From JACMQX01 sp040385105 (GTDB lineage Bacteria; Pseudomonadota; Gammaproteobacteria; Burkholderiales; Burkholderiaceae_C), in the NCBI GenBank assembly GCA_040385105.1, contig JAZKHY010000031.1, forward strand, positions 1 through 64,000: a stretch of 64,000 nt of DNA, given 5' to 3'. Shown here one piece after another: positions 1 through 5,160 of this stretch; position 1 is the first letter of the stretch, and every line of letters starts with the position of its first letter. The notes beneath the pieces are model-generated. The model made no database searches. It had not been told where the DNA came from and saw nothing but the letters and a program-made list of their open reading frames with translations. The position numbers and the translations under genes were made by a program.

Positions 1-194
1 CTGTCCTTGCCGCCCGAGACGCAGACCATGACCTTGTCGCCCTCCTCGATCATGTTGAAGTCCATGATCGCGCGGCCGACCTCGCGGCACAGGCGCTTCT
101 CGAGCTTGTGGGTTTCCCGCTCGATCTTCATGTCCTGCGCAAAGGACGTGCCTTTGGAGGAAGGTTCTTCGGTGTCGATCCAGACTGCACTCAT
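1..194 (-). CDS. ttcA: tRNA 2-thiocytidine biosynthesis protein TtcA (N-terminal part)
   Basis: Only the first 64 codons are in the window; the gene runs off the left edge. The N-terminus contains the segment KLEKRLCREVGRAIMDFNMI followed by the PP-loop start CVSGGKD, which is characteristic of TtcA. The family uses ATP and a [4Fe-4S] cluster to thiolate cytidine 32 in the anticodon loop of a subset of tRNAs in the cytoplasm. The ATG is at 194. It lies on the same strand as rtcB but beyond a strong intrinsic terminator, so it is probably a separate transcription unit. A tRNA-modification enzyme beside a tRNA-like array may be coincidence. The catalytic cysteines fall outside the window and cannot be checked. 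Confidence 0.9.
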   Translation of the reverse strand, partial: MSAVWIDTEEPSSKGTSFAQDMKIERETHKLEKRLCREVGRAIMDFNMIEEGDKVMVCVSGGKD

Positions 195-259
195 GGAGCG
201 TATTGTCTCACCGGCGGGAAAATCTGCCATGCCCCCACGACTCGCGACGAAGTCAGGCC

Positions 260-290
260 AAAAAAAAGCCGACCCACGGAGGGTCGGCTT
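260..290 (-). terminator. Rho-independent terminator after rtcB
   Basis: On the minus strand AAGCCGACCC pairs with GGGTCGGCTT around a short CTCCGT-type loop and is followed by a run of eight T. It lies 15 nt after the rtcB stop and before ttcA, so it closes the RNA-repair transcription unit. Confidence 0.9.
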
Positions 291-304
291 CAATACCGGC
301 TTGT

Positions 305-1543
305 TCAACCTTTCACACACACCACCTGCTTGAGCGTGTGGACCACGTCCACCAGGTCGCGCTGCGCGTTCATCACCGCGTCAATGTCCTTGTACGCGGC
401 GGGCGTTTCGTCGATGACGTCCTTGTCCTTGCGGCACTCGACGCCTTCGGTGGCAGCCCTGTGGTCCGCCCGCGTGAAGTGGCGCTTGGCTTCGCCGCGG
501 CTCATCACGCGGCCGGCGCCGTGCGAGCAGCTGTCAAAGCTTTCCGCATTCCCCTTGCCGCGCACGATGAAGCTGCGCGCGCCCATGCTGCCGGGGATGA
601 TCCCGAGCTGCCCGGTTTTCGCGCTCACCGCGCCCTTGCGGGTGACGTAGACGTCCTCGCCGAAGTGATGCTCCTTCTGCACATAGTTGTGGTGGCAGTT
701 CACCGCCTCGATATGGCTCTGGAAGCTCTTGTGGATCACCGTCTTCGCGGCTTCGATCACACGCTTCATCATCACCTCGCGGTTGATCGCCGCGAACTTC
801 TGTGCCCAGCCCACCGCGCGGACGTAGTCGCCGAAGTAGCGGCTGCCTTCCTCGAAGTAGGCCAGGTCGCGGTCCGGCAGGTTGGCCTGGTGGCGCATCG
901 CATCCTGCTTGGCCAGCTCGATGAACATCGTGCCGATGAAGTTGCCCACGCCACGCGAACCCGAGTGCAGCATGAACCAGACAAAGCCCGCTTCGTCCAG
1001 GCAGACCTCGATGAAGTGGTTGCCCGTGCCCAGCGTGCCCAGGTGCTGGATGTGATTGGTCTTCGCGATCTTGGGGTAGTCGCGGCACAGTTCGGTGAAC
1101 TCCGGCTCGAGTTGCGCCCAGGCAGTGTTGACCGAGCCCGGCAGCTTGTGCCACGCGCCCGGGTCGCGCGAGCCCGGCGAGCGGCCGTGCGGCACGGCGC
1201 GCTCGATGGCCGAGCGCAGCGGCGCCAGGTTGTCCGGCAGGTCTTCGGCCTTGAGCGTGGTCTTGCAGGCCATCATGCCGCAGCCGATGTCCACGCCCAC
1301 TGCCGCAGGAATGATCGCCCTGAGCGTGGGAATGACCGAACCGACGGTTGCGCCGATGCCGAAGTGCACGTCCGGCATGACGGCGATGTGCGGGTACACG
1401 ACGGGCAGGCGCGCCGCATTGGTCACCTGGCGCCTGGCCCCGTCATCGACGGGGACGCCGCGCGTCCACATCTTCACCGGCACGCCGCCGGGGGTGGCTT
1501 CCTCGATGAAGCCGGATTCGATTTCTTCAGTCATGGTGTCCAT
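305..1543 (-). CDS. rtcB: RNA-splicing ligase RtcB
   Basis: A 412-residue RtcB, the full usual length. RtcB joins RNA 2',3'-cyclic phosphate or 3'-phosphate ends to 5'-OH ends through a GMP-histidine intermediate using Mn2+ and GTP. Family motifs are present: DIGCGM (Asp85, Cys88; metal ligands), GTGNHFIE (about 172-179), LHSGSRG (His193) and CSHGAGR, where His341 is the expected guanylylated residue. The ATG at 1543 has an upstream GGAGAACA ribosome site. It is the last gene of a codirectional locus containing slipin, tRNA-like elements and an HNH nuclease. An intrinsic terminator sits directly in front of its ribosome site, so expression may depend on read-through. No rtcA or sigma54-dependent rtcR lies in the window. 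Confidence 0.97.
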   Translation of the reverse strand: MDTMTEEIESGFIEEATPGGVPVKMWTRGVPVDDGARRQVTNAARLPVVYPHIAVMPDVHFGIGATVGSVIPTLRAIIPAAVGVDIGCGMMACKTTLKAEDLPDNLAPLRSAIERAVPHGRSPGSRDPGAWHKLPGSVNTAWAQLEPEFTELCRDYPKIAKTNHIQHLGTLGTGNHFIEVCLDEAGFVWFMLHSGSRGVGNFIGTMFIELAKQDAMRHQANLPDRDLAYFEEGSRYFGDYVRAVGWAQKFAAINREVMMKRVIEAAKTVIHKSFQSHIEAVNCHHNYVQKEHHFGEDVYVTRKGAVSAKTGQLGIIPGSMGARSFIVRGKGNAESFDSCSHGAGRVMSRGEAKRHFTRADHRAATEGVECRKDKDVIDETPAAYKDIDAVMNAQRDLVDVVHTLKQVVCVKG

Positions 1544-1554
1544 GATTGTTCTCC

Positions 1555-1592
1555 AAAAAAGAAGGGTACGCCCCTCGTGGGGACGTACCCTT
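1555..1592 (-). terminator. Intrinsic terminator or attenuator between slipin gene and rtcB
   Basis: On the minus strand AAGGGTACG pairs perfectly with CGTACCCTT, with an inner CCCC/GGGG stem, followed by CTTTTTT that runs into the rtcB ribosome site (GGAGAACA). It begins 9 nt past the slipin stop. The position fits a terminator tuned to lower, or conditionally block, rtcB transcription; conditional control is inferred. Confidence 0.85.
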
Positions 1593-1600
1593 GAAATGGC

Positions 1601-2737
1601 TCAACGGATCTTCACCAACCCGTTGAGCACCTGGTCCAGACCTCCAAACACGGAGATCTTGTCGATGCGCTCGGCCACGCGCTCCAGCGTCTCCAGCTCC
1701 TTCAGGCGCAGGGCGATGGGGTTGTCCTCCATCACCCTGGCCGTGTTGAGCAGCGAGCGGGTCGCTGCCGTTTCCTCGCGGCGGCGGATCACGTTGGCTT
1801 CAGCCGACTTGCCGGCTTCGACCACTTTCGCGAGGATGGTCTTCATCTCGCCGGGTAGCACGATATCCTTCACGCCCACACCGTCCAGCTCCAGGCCCCA
1901 GGCCGCAAGCCGGCTGCTTGCGCACGCGGTCACGACCTCGTCGATCACCGACTTGTTCTCCAGCAGCTCGTCCAGCGTGCGGGTACCCACCGCCGCGCGC
2001 AGGCCCAGCTGCAGCTCGCGGTACAGGTGCTCCGCGGGTTTCTGCAGCAGGGTGAAGGCCTTCAGCACGTCGGTGTAGCGCCAGGTCGCGGCCAGGTTCA
2101 GCCTCAGGCTGACCTTGTCGCGGGTCAGGATTTCCTGGCCCGTGACTTCCACGGCCTGCAAACGCAGGTCCACCAGCTCGACCGCCACGTTGCGGCTGAA
2201 CTTCCAGAACGCGTACGAGCCGGGCTCCAGCAGACGCGACACCTTGCCGTCCACCGCCAGCACGCCGGTCGCGTGCTCGGGAACCTGAATCTGCAGCACG
2301 CCGGCCAGCCCGGTCACGCCGCGCTGGCGCAGCTGGGTCTGCATCAGGCGCTGCGCCATCGCGGCAGGGAGCTCGGCGGACGCAGCCAGGTCGATCACCT
2401 CGACCTTCACGTCCACCAGGCCCTTCCAGTACAGGCGGCGGGTGCCGGGCGCCAGCACTTCCACCAGCACGCCGTTCTCGCTGCGCAGGCCGGCCTGGGT
2501 CTCGCCCAGCTCGACGCGCAGGAATTCAGCGGCCACCACCTCGGGCTCCATGGCCATCAGGTAGTCGGCCAGGCCGTGCATGAAGGCGGGCTGCTCCAGC
2601 GCGAAGGTCTCCACGCGGAGCTTGTCCGTCATGGAGAACAGCTTGTGTTCGCCGGGCGGCAGGATGCGATCGAAATCGCCGTTGCGCAGCAGGATGCCGC
2701 GTTCGTTCTTCTTCACAGTGACACGCTTGTATTCCAT
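1601..2737 (-). CDS. SPFH/band-7 (slipin-like) protein of the RNA-repair locus
   Basis: The chosen ATG at 2737 is preceded by AAGGAGAAC and gives 378 residues, longer than a typical 250-300 residue slipin. The SPFH/PHB region spans roughly residues 150-310 and is followed by a charged helical C-terminus. The N-terminus seems to repeat a beta-rich module: residues 5-30 (NERGILLRNGDFDRILPPGE) resemble a segment near 155-180 (TGVLAVDGKVSRLLEPGS). No clear N-terminal membrane helix is visible, which is unusual for a slipin. Slipins oligomerise and scaffold membrane-associated complexes; slipin-family genes are known neighbours of rtcB in RNA-repair operons, but a biochemical role is not established. 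Upstream on the same strand lie two tRNA-like elements and an HNH nuclease. Confidence 0.85.
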   Translation of the reverse strand: MEYKRVTVKKNERGILLRNGDFDRILPPGEHKLFSMTDKLRVETFALEQPAFMHGLADYLMAMEPEVVAAEFLRVELGETQAGLRSENGVLVEVLAPGTRRLYWKGLVDVKVEVIDLAASAELPAAMAQRLMQTQLRQRGVTGLAGVLQIQVPEHATGVLAVDGKVSRLLEPGSYAFWKFSRNVAVELVDLRLQAVEVTGQEILTRDKVSLRLNLAATWRYTDVLKAFTLLQKPAEHLYRELQLGLRAAVGTRTLDELLENKSVIDEVVTACASSRLAAWGLELDGVGVKDIVLPGEMKTILAKVVEAGKSAEANVIRRREETAATRSLLNTARVMEDNPIALRLKELETLERVAERIDKISVFGGLDQVLNGLVKIR

Positions 2738-3015
2738 GGTGTTCTCCTTGTGGGTTGCGTGTTTCAAAAATAGGGCGCCGCGGGTTGCGGCCATGCCGGC
2801 GGACGCTGAAGGCCAGGGGCCGGGCTCCACGGCGCGCCTTGGCGGCAAGGTGCCGCTTCAAGCTTGACGTGAGCGCGGACCCGGCGCATCCGGCGCGCGA
2901 GCCGGCATCGCCGGCAGGCTTGGGGCTCGCCCTTCATGGGCGCCGCGCAAGGCGGCGCTTCCTTCAGGTTTGCCCCGCGCCTGCGCGCGGCGCTTGGTCT
3001 TTCGACCGTTTGCGA
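2738..3015. other. Hairpin-rich interval between tRNA-like element and slipin gene
   Basis: No convincing ORF is seen in about 280 nt. The stretch is very GC-rich and contains strong local inverted repeats, for example a 7-bp stem at 2940-2958 (GCGCCGC/GCGGCGC) and a 6-bp GCCGGC stem at 2901-2915. It may be a structured leader or spacer RNA of the slipin gene. No T-loop sequence (GTTCGA) is present, so I do not call a further tRNA-like element here. Confidence 0.4.
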
Positions 3016-3086
3016 TTTGGAAACGGGAGTCGAACCCGTGACAGGTCTTTTATGCAAAGACTGCTCTACCACTGAGCTATCCATTT
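3016..3086 (-). tRNA. tRNA-like element A, degenerate acceptor stem
   Basis: On the minus strand there is a good D arm (GCTC-AGTGGTA-GAGC), a 5-bp anticodon stem GTCTT/AAGAC with 7-nt loop TGCATAA, variable region CTGTC, and a T arm ACGGG-TTCGACT-CCCGT. The acceptor is poor: only TGGA/TCCA can pair, offset from its normal place, and AAA faces AAA. Position 33 is G instead of the near-universal U, and the formal anticodon would be CAT. No normal CCA tail is evident. It lies 4 nt after element B. I read it as tRNA-derived or tRNA-mimicking rather than a translating tRNA. Confidence 0.65.
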
Positions 3087-3090
3087 CTAA

Positions 3091-3147
3091 TGGTGGGCGG
3101 CCCGGGAGTCGAACCCGGCTCGTCGCGGAGGTATCCCCACGCCGCCC
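3091..3147 (-). ncRNA. 57-nt minimal tRNA-like element (acceptor stem, T arm, ACCA; no anticodon arm)
   Basis: On the minus strand a perfect 7-bp acceptor stem GGGCGGC/GCCGCCC is followed by an encoded ACCA. The T arm is canonical: CCGGG-TTCGACT-CCCGG. Between acceptor and T arm there are only 22 nt instead of about 40 or more. These form one hairpin (GTGGGG-ATAC-CTCCGC with G-T wobbles) plus a GACGAG linker, so D and anticodon arms cannot both exist. The element resembles the acceptor/T-arm minihelix used by tmRNA and other tRNA mimics. It sits 4 nt before element A and about 150 nt after the HNH gene. It cannot read a codon in the usual way, but it could be recognised by RNase P, CCA-end enzymes or EF-Tu. 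Confidence 0.8.
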
Positions 3148-3296
3148 TGGCATCCACCGCTTCCCGGCAGCGCGGCATGCAACACGTCCACGGACCGAGG
3201 CCCGGACGGATGCACCGGCGGGGCGGGCGTGAGCCCGAACCCCAGCCTGTCAGCGCTTGGCCGTTTGGCGGAAGATTTCTGTGCGGCTGAACCTGT
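3148..3296. other. Intergenic spacer between HNH gene and tRNA-like element B
   Basis: 149 nt without an ORF or tRNA signature; GC-rich. I see no terminator with a T run, so transcription from the HNH gene into elements B and A is possible. Confidence 0.4.
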
Positions 3297-3860
3297 TCAG
3301 TTCAGCCGCGATCCTTTGGGCAGGCGCGAAGCCAGCCACTCATGCACGTCGGCCCGGATGTTCCGGCCTTCCAGCAGGAAGTCCTCGAAGCGGCTGGGCA
3401 CATACGGCAGGTACGCCAGTGCCATGCCCGCTTCTTCGGGCGTGCGGTCGGCCTTGCGGCCATTGCACAGCGCGCACGCCGCGACCAGGTTCATCCAGCT
3501 CCACGCGCCGCCGCGCGACAGCGGGAAGATGTGCTCGCACTGCAGGTCGCGCTCGGCAATCACCTGCGCGCAGTACGCGCAGGTGAACCGGTCGCGGCGC
3601 AGCAGTTTGCGCTTGCTGAAGCCTGGCGTGACGTCGAACAGGTTGTGCCTGGCCGCGCCGTTGAGTGCAATGATGGGGTGCACCGGCAGCAGCGACTGCC
3701 TATTGCTCGAGACGTTCCAGCCGCCGCGCAGCACGGCCAGCGGACTGGCGCCGTCTTCCCACGCGACCGAACCGGTCGCGTAGTGCAAGGCCGCCTGCTC
3801 CAGGCTGATCCAGGCCTGCGGCGTGCCCTGGATATCCAGCTGAAGTACATGCGCTTGCAT
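3297..3860 (-). CDS. HNH endonuclease of the tRNA-like/RtcB locus
   Basis: A 187-residue protein with an HNH nuclease domain around residues 85-150: CAYC (Cys94/Cys97), CEH (His110 as the likely catalytic general base), Asn124, and CALCN (Cys129/Cys132). The two CxxC pairs form the structural zinc site of McrA/5-methylcytosine-type HNH proteins. The N-terminal about 80 residues carry no motif I recognise. The ATG at 3860 has a perfect AAAGGAGAACACC ribosome site, almost identical to that of the slipin gene. It sits between tRNA-like genes on both sides, all on one strand. HNH enzymes usually cut DNA; an RNA or tRNA target is only suggested by context. Confidence 0.85.
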   Translation of the reverse strand: MQAHVLQLDIQGTPQAWISLEQAALHYATGSVAWEDGASPLAVLRGGWNVSSNRQSLLPVHPIIALNGAARHNLFDVTPGFSKRKLLRRDRFTCAYCAQVIAERDLQCEHIFPLSRGGAWSWMNLVAACALCNGRKADRTPEEAGMALAYLPYVPSRFEDFLLEGRNIRADVHEWLASRLPKGSRLN

Positions 3861-3886
3861 GGTGTTCTCCTTTGTTTTGATGTTGT

Positions 3887-3963
3887 TGGTGTGGGCTCAG
3901 GGATTCGAACCCTGTACCCCCTGGTTAAAAGCCAGGTGCTCTGGCCGAATGAGCTAAGCCCGC
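3887..3963 (-). tRNA. tRNA-Lys(TTT)-like gene
   Basis: The minus strand folds as a full cloverleaf: acceptor GCGGGCT/AGCCCAC (six pairs plus a C2-A71 mismatch), D arm GCTC/GAGC with GG in the loop, anticodon stem CCTGG/CCAGG with loop CTTTTAA (anticodon TTT), a GGGTA variable region, T arm CAGGG-TTCGAAT-CCCTG, discriminator A and an encoded CCA. The mismatch makes it weaker than a normal essential tRNA. It is flanked by a 58-codon ORF (7 nt upstream) and the HNH gene (26 nt downstream). Confidence 0.85.
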
Positions 3964-3970
3964 ATGAAAC

Positions 3971-4147
3971 TCACCACTCGCCGACTTCGCGCACGCGCTG
4001 GTCCAGATCGAGTCGATCCAGATCAATGCGCCTGCGCGCGCCCTGGCGGTGGACACGGGTACCCACGCGTGCGATACCGCGAACGAGAGCCTGCACCACG
4101 CGGTTGCGCGGCTTGGCTGCTGGCACTGCAAACATTTGCTTGCGCAT
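3971..4147 (-). CDS. 58-residue basic protein between tRNA-like genes
   Basis: A short frame with a strong ribosome site (AAAGGAGCC, 4 nt before ATG at 4147) encodes 58 residues. The product is arginine-rich (for example VRGIARVGTRVHRQGARRR) with an acidic, helical-looking C-terminus (IDLDRLDLDQRVREVGEW). It lies between the Asp-like and Lys-like tRNA genes, 26 and 7 nt away. No known family is recognised. The basic middle would suit RNA binding, but that is inference. The ribosome site and tight fit between structured genes argue that it is real. Confidence 0.6.
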   Translation of the reverse strand: MRKQMFAVPAAKPRNRVVQALVRGIARVGTRVHRQGARRRIDLDRLDLDQRVREVGEW

Positions 4148-4173
4148 GATGGCTCCTTTGAAAGTGTTGAAAA

Positions 4174-4249
4174 TGGCGCCCCGTGAGGGAATCGAACCCT
4201 CGGCTTCCTCCTGGACAGGGAGGCACTCTGGCCGCTGAGTTAACGGAAC
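4174..4249 (-). tRNA. tRNA-Asp(GTC)-like gene
   Basis: Cloverleaf on the minus strand: acceptor GTTCCGT/ACGGGGC (seven pairs, two of them G-T), D arm ACTC/GAGT, anticodon stem CCTCC/GGAGG with loop CTGTCCA (anticodon GTC), variable AAGCC, T arm GAGGG-TTCGATT-CCCTC, discriminator G and encoded CCA. G at the discriminator is the usual Asp identity base. Position 37 is C where a purine is normal, which hints that decoding is not its main job. Nine nt separate it from the Met-like gene. Confidence 0.85.
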
Positions 4250-4258
4250 GGAAAATGC

Positions 4259-4337
4259 TGGTTGCGCAGGCCGGATTCGAACCGGCGATCTCAGGCGTAT
4301 GAAACCTGCGGGGACAACCAGACTCCCCTACGGCGCT
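4259..4337 (-). tRNA. tRNA-Met(CAT)-like gene
   Basis: Minus-strand fold: acceptor AGCGCCG/CTGCGCA with mismatches at 1-72 (A-A) and 6-67 (C-T), D arm GGGG/CCCC with a long GG-containing loop, anticodon stem CAGGT/GCCTG with loop TTCATAC (anticodon CAT), variable AGATC, T arm GCCGG-TTCGAAT-CCGGC, discriminator A and encoded CCA. An unpaired 1-72 position is the hallmark of bacterial initiator tRNA, but the anticodon stem lacks the three consecutive G-C pairs of initiators. A CAT anticodon could also be an Ile2-type precursor. Confidence 0.8.
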
Positions 4338-4342
4338 ATTTC

Positions 4343-4420
4343 TGGCATCGTGTGCGGGATTCGAACCCGCGATCTCCTGATTGAAAGTCAGGTGTCCTTG
4401 GCCATCTAGACGAACACGAC
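4343..4420 (-). tRNA. tRNA-Glu(TTC)-like gene
   Basis: The best-preserved member of the array. The acceptor GTCGTGT/ACACGAT pairs fully (one G-T), the 5' region TCGTCTAGATGGCC closely follows ordinary bacterial tRNA-Glu, the anticodon stem is CCTGA/TCAGG with loop CTTTCAA (anticodon TTC), the T arm is GCGGG-TTCGAAT-CCCGC, and the 3' end is G plus encoded CCA. It is separated from its neighbours by only 5 and 6 nt, so it must be processed from a polycistronic transcript. Confidence 0.9.
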
Positions 4421-4426
4421 AAAAGC

Positions 4427-4503
4427 TGGTGCCCCAGGGGAGACTCGAACTCCCAGAATCCTGCTTCTGAGGCAGGCATGTCTGCCGGTTCCATCACCGG
4501 GGC
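4427..4503 (-). tRNA. tRNA-Leu(CAG)-like gene without the long variable arm
   Basis: Acceptor GCCCCGG/CTGGGGC (seven pairs, one G-T), a Leu-type D region (GATGGAACCGGCAGACA), anticodon stem CCTGC/GCAGG with loop CTCAGAA (anticodon CAG), T arm GGGAG-TTCGAGT-CTCCC, discriminator A and encoded CCA. Between anticodon stem and T arm there are only 5 nt (ATTCT). Genuine bacterial tRNA-Leu is class II with a variable arm of a dozen or more nt. The anticodon and D arm are Leu-like while the body is class I, which is unusual. It is the first tRNA-like gene of the array. Confidence 0.8.
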
Positions 4504-4692
4504 AAAAAATCCATTTCGGCTGTGTCCATACGCGAGCCGCAGGCGCGGGGCCTGTGTGGGTCGCTCGCTGCACATGGGGAGCTACCCCGTGCACATCCCG
4601 CCATGCCCTTCCCGAGGCAGCATGCAGGCGGTGCCGTATAGGCACACCCGAAATGGCAGGACGCCTGCGGCCAGTACCGCGGCTTGTCCTGC
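4504..4692 (-). ncRNA. Putative structured ncRNA or leader upstream of the tRNA-like array
   Basis: No ORF is convincing, but nearly the whole stretch can pair on the minus strand. Elements are: a composite hairpin at 4656-4692 (GCAGGAC/GTCCTGC, then GCC/GGC and GCGG/CCGC); a perfect 9-bp long-range stem joining 4648-4656 with 4511-4519 (CCATTTCGG/CCGAAATGG); and inside it hairpins at 4631-4645 (GTGCC/GGCAC), 4569-4593 (TGCAC-GGGG/CCCC-TGCA type) and 4532-4568 (GCGAGC/GCTCGC with inner CAGGC/GCCTG). Six T follow the closing stem, directly before the tRNA-Leu-like gene. A stem formed by the ends enclosing further hairpins is reminiscent of Y RNAs, which accompany rtcB operons in some bacteria; no Ro/Rsr gene is in the window. 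Confidence 0.55.
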
Positions 4693-4698
4693 TGCAAT

Positions 4699-4712
4699 TT
4701 GTTAACGATCAA
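4699..4712. promoter_or_regulatory. FNR-like box (TTGTT-N4-ATCAA)
   Basis: Matches TTGAT-N4-ATCAA at nine of ten defined positions on either strand. It lies 7 nt upstream (in the minus-strand sense) of the structured region that precedes the tRNA-like array. No convincing -35/-10 or -24/-12 pair was found next to it, so its function is uncertain. Confidence 0.35.
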
Positions 4713-4770
4713 AACACCGTTCCCGGTGGCGCAGCGCGATCACTGCAATGGGTGCGCCTTCAGGCGGACA

Positions 4771-4805
4771 AAGAAAAAGGCCCGGTTCCTCAGGAATCCG
4801 GGCCT
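4771..4805 (-). terminator. Rho-independent terminator downstream of the 60-residue ORF
   Basis: On the minus strand AGGCCCGG...CCGGGCCT with inner TTCC/GGAA pairs forms a stem of about 12 bp, followed by TTTTTCTTT. It should stop transcription from the divergent promoter at about 5.1 kb before the tRNA-like array, implying that the array has its own promoter. Confidence 0.85.
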
Positions 4806-4836
4806 CTTGTGGAAAGAGATGAAGGGGTGTGGGCGC

Positions 4837-5019
4837 CTACGCGCTACCCCTGCCCGGATAAGTCGGATCCTCATAACCAGCCAGCAGCTGGAGCGCCGGG
4901 AGGCGCGTGGACGGATGCGACATGAATCCCTGATTGCCCGTCGTGGCGACAGGACGCAGCCAGCCACAACCGTCGATAAACGGCCGTTTGCTGGTTGATC
5001 TGATGGTCCTGGTTGTCAC
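4837..5019 (-). CDS. Hypothetical 60-residue protein, divergent from HTH regulator
   Basis: A GTG-start frame with AGGAAG upstream; the next in-frame stop is followed 31 nt later by a strong terminator, giving a compact promoter-gene-terminator unit. The product has no recognised domain, signal peptide or membrane segment. The only starts further upstream would overlap the opposing HTH gene, so the GTG at 5019 is preferred. Divergent placement across a palindromic operator suggests a partner or target gene of the HTH regulator; whether it is translated is uncertain. Confidence 0.4.
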   Translation of the reverse strand: MTTRTIRSTSKRPFIDGCGWLRPVATTGNQGFMSHPSTRLPALQLLAGYEDPTYPGRGSA

Positions 5020-5076
5020 GATGGCTTCCTGTCTGTTGACTTGCGTCGGTTGATAACGTGTGCCTCTTTCGAGGCG

Positions 5077-5114
5077 TTGACATGAACTGTAAAGAAACTT
5101 TACTGCAACGTCAA
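5077..5114. promoter_or_regulatory. Overlapping divergent promoters with palindromic operator
   Basis: Plus strand: TTGACA (5077-5082), 16 nt, TTTACT (5099-5104). Minus strand: TTGACG (5114-5109), 17 nt, TACAGT (5091-5086). The perfect inverted repeat GTAAAG-AAA-CTTTAC (5089-5103) covers both -10 regions. It is the natural binding site for the HTH protein encoded at 5161, which would then repress itself and the divergent small ORF. Confidence 0.65.
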
Positions 5115-5160
5115 CACCCCGGACAATGAGTTCTGAAATTGTTGCTTCGCATCCACACAC

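Noticed and set aside
203..1594. Long plus-strand open frame (over 450 codons) opposite rtcB
   Set aside because: High-GC antisense frame; His/Val/Arg-rich composition with no motif, while rtcB motifs are complete on the other strand.
3016..4503. Ordinary housekeeping tRNA operon
   Set aside because: Several members have acceptor mismatches, an abnormal loop base, a missing anticodon arm or a missing class II arm, and protein genes for RNA processing are interleaved. The Glu-like and Asp-like genes alone would pass as normal.
4504..4770. Sigma54 (-24/-12) promoter for the RNA-repair locus, as expected for RtcR control
   Set aside because: Looked for GG-N10-GC on the minus strand; candidates such as the TGGCCGCAGG region have wrong spacing, so none is claimed.
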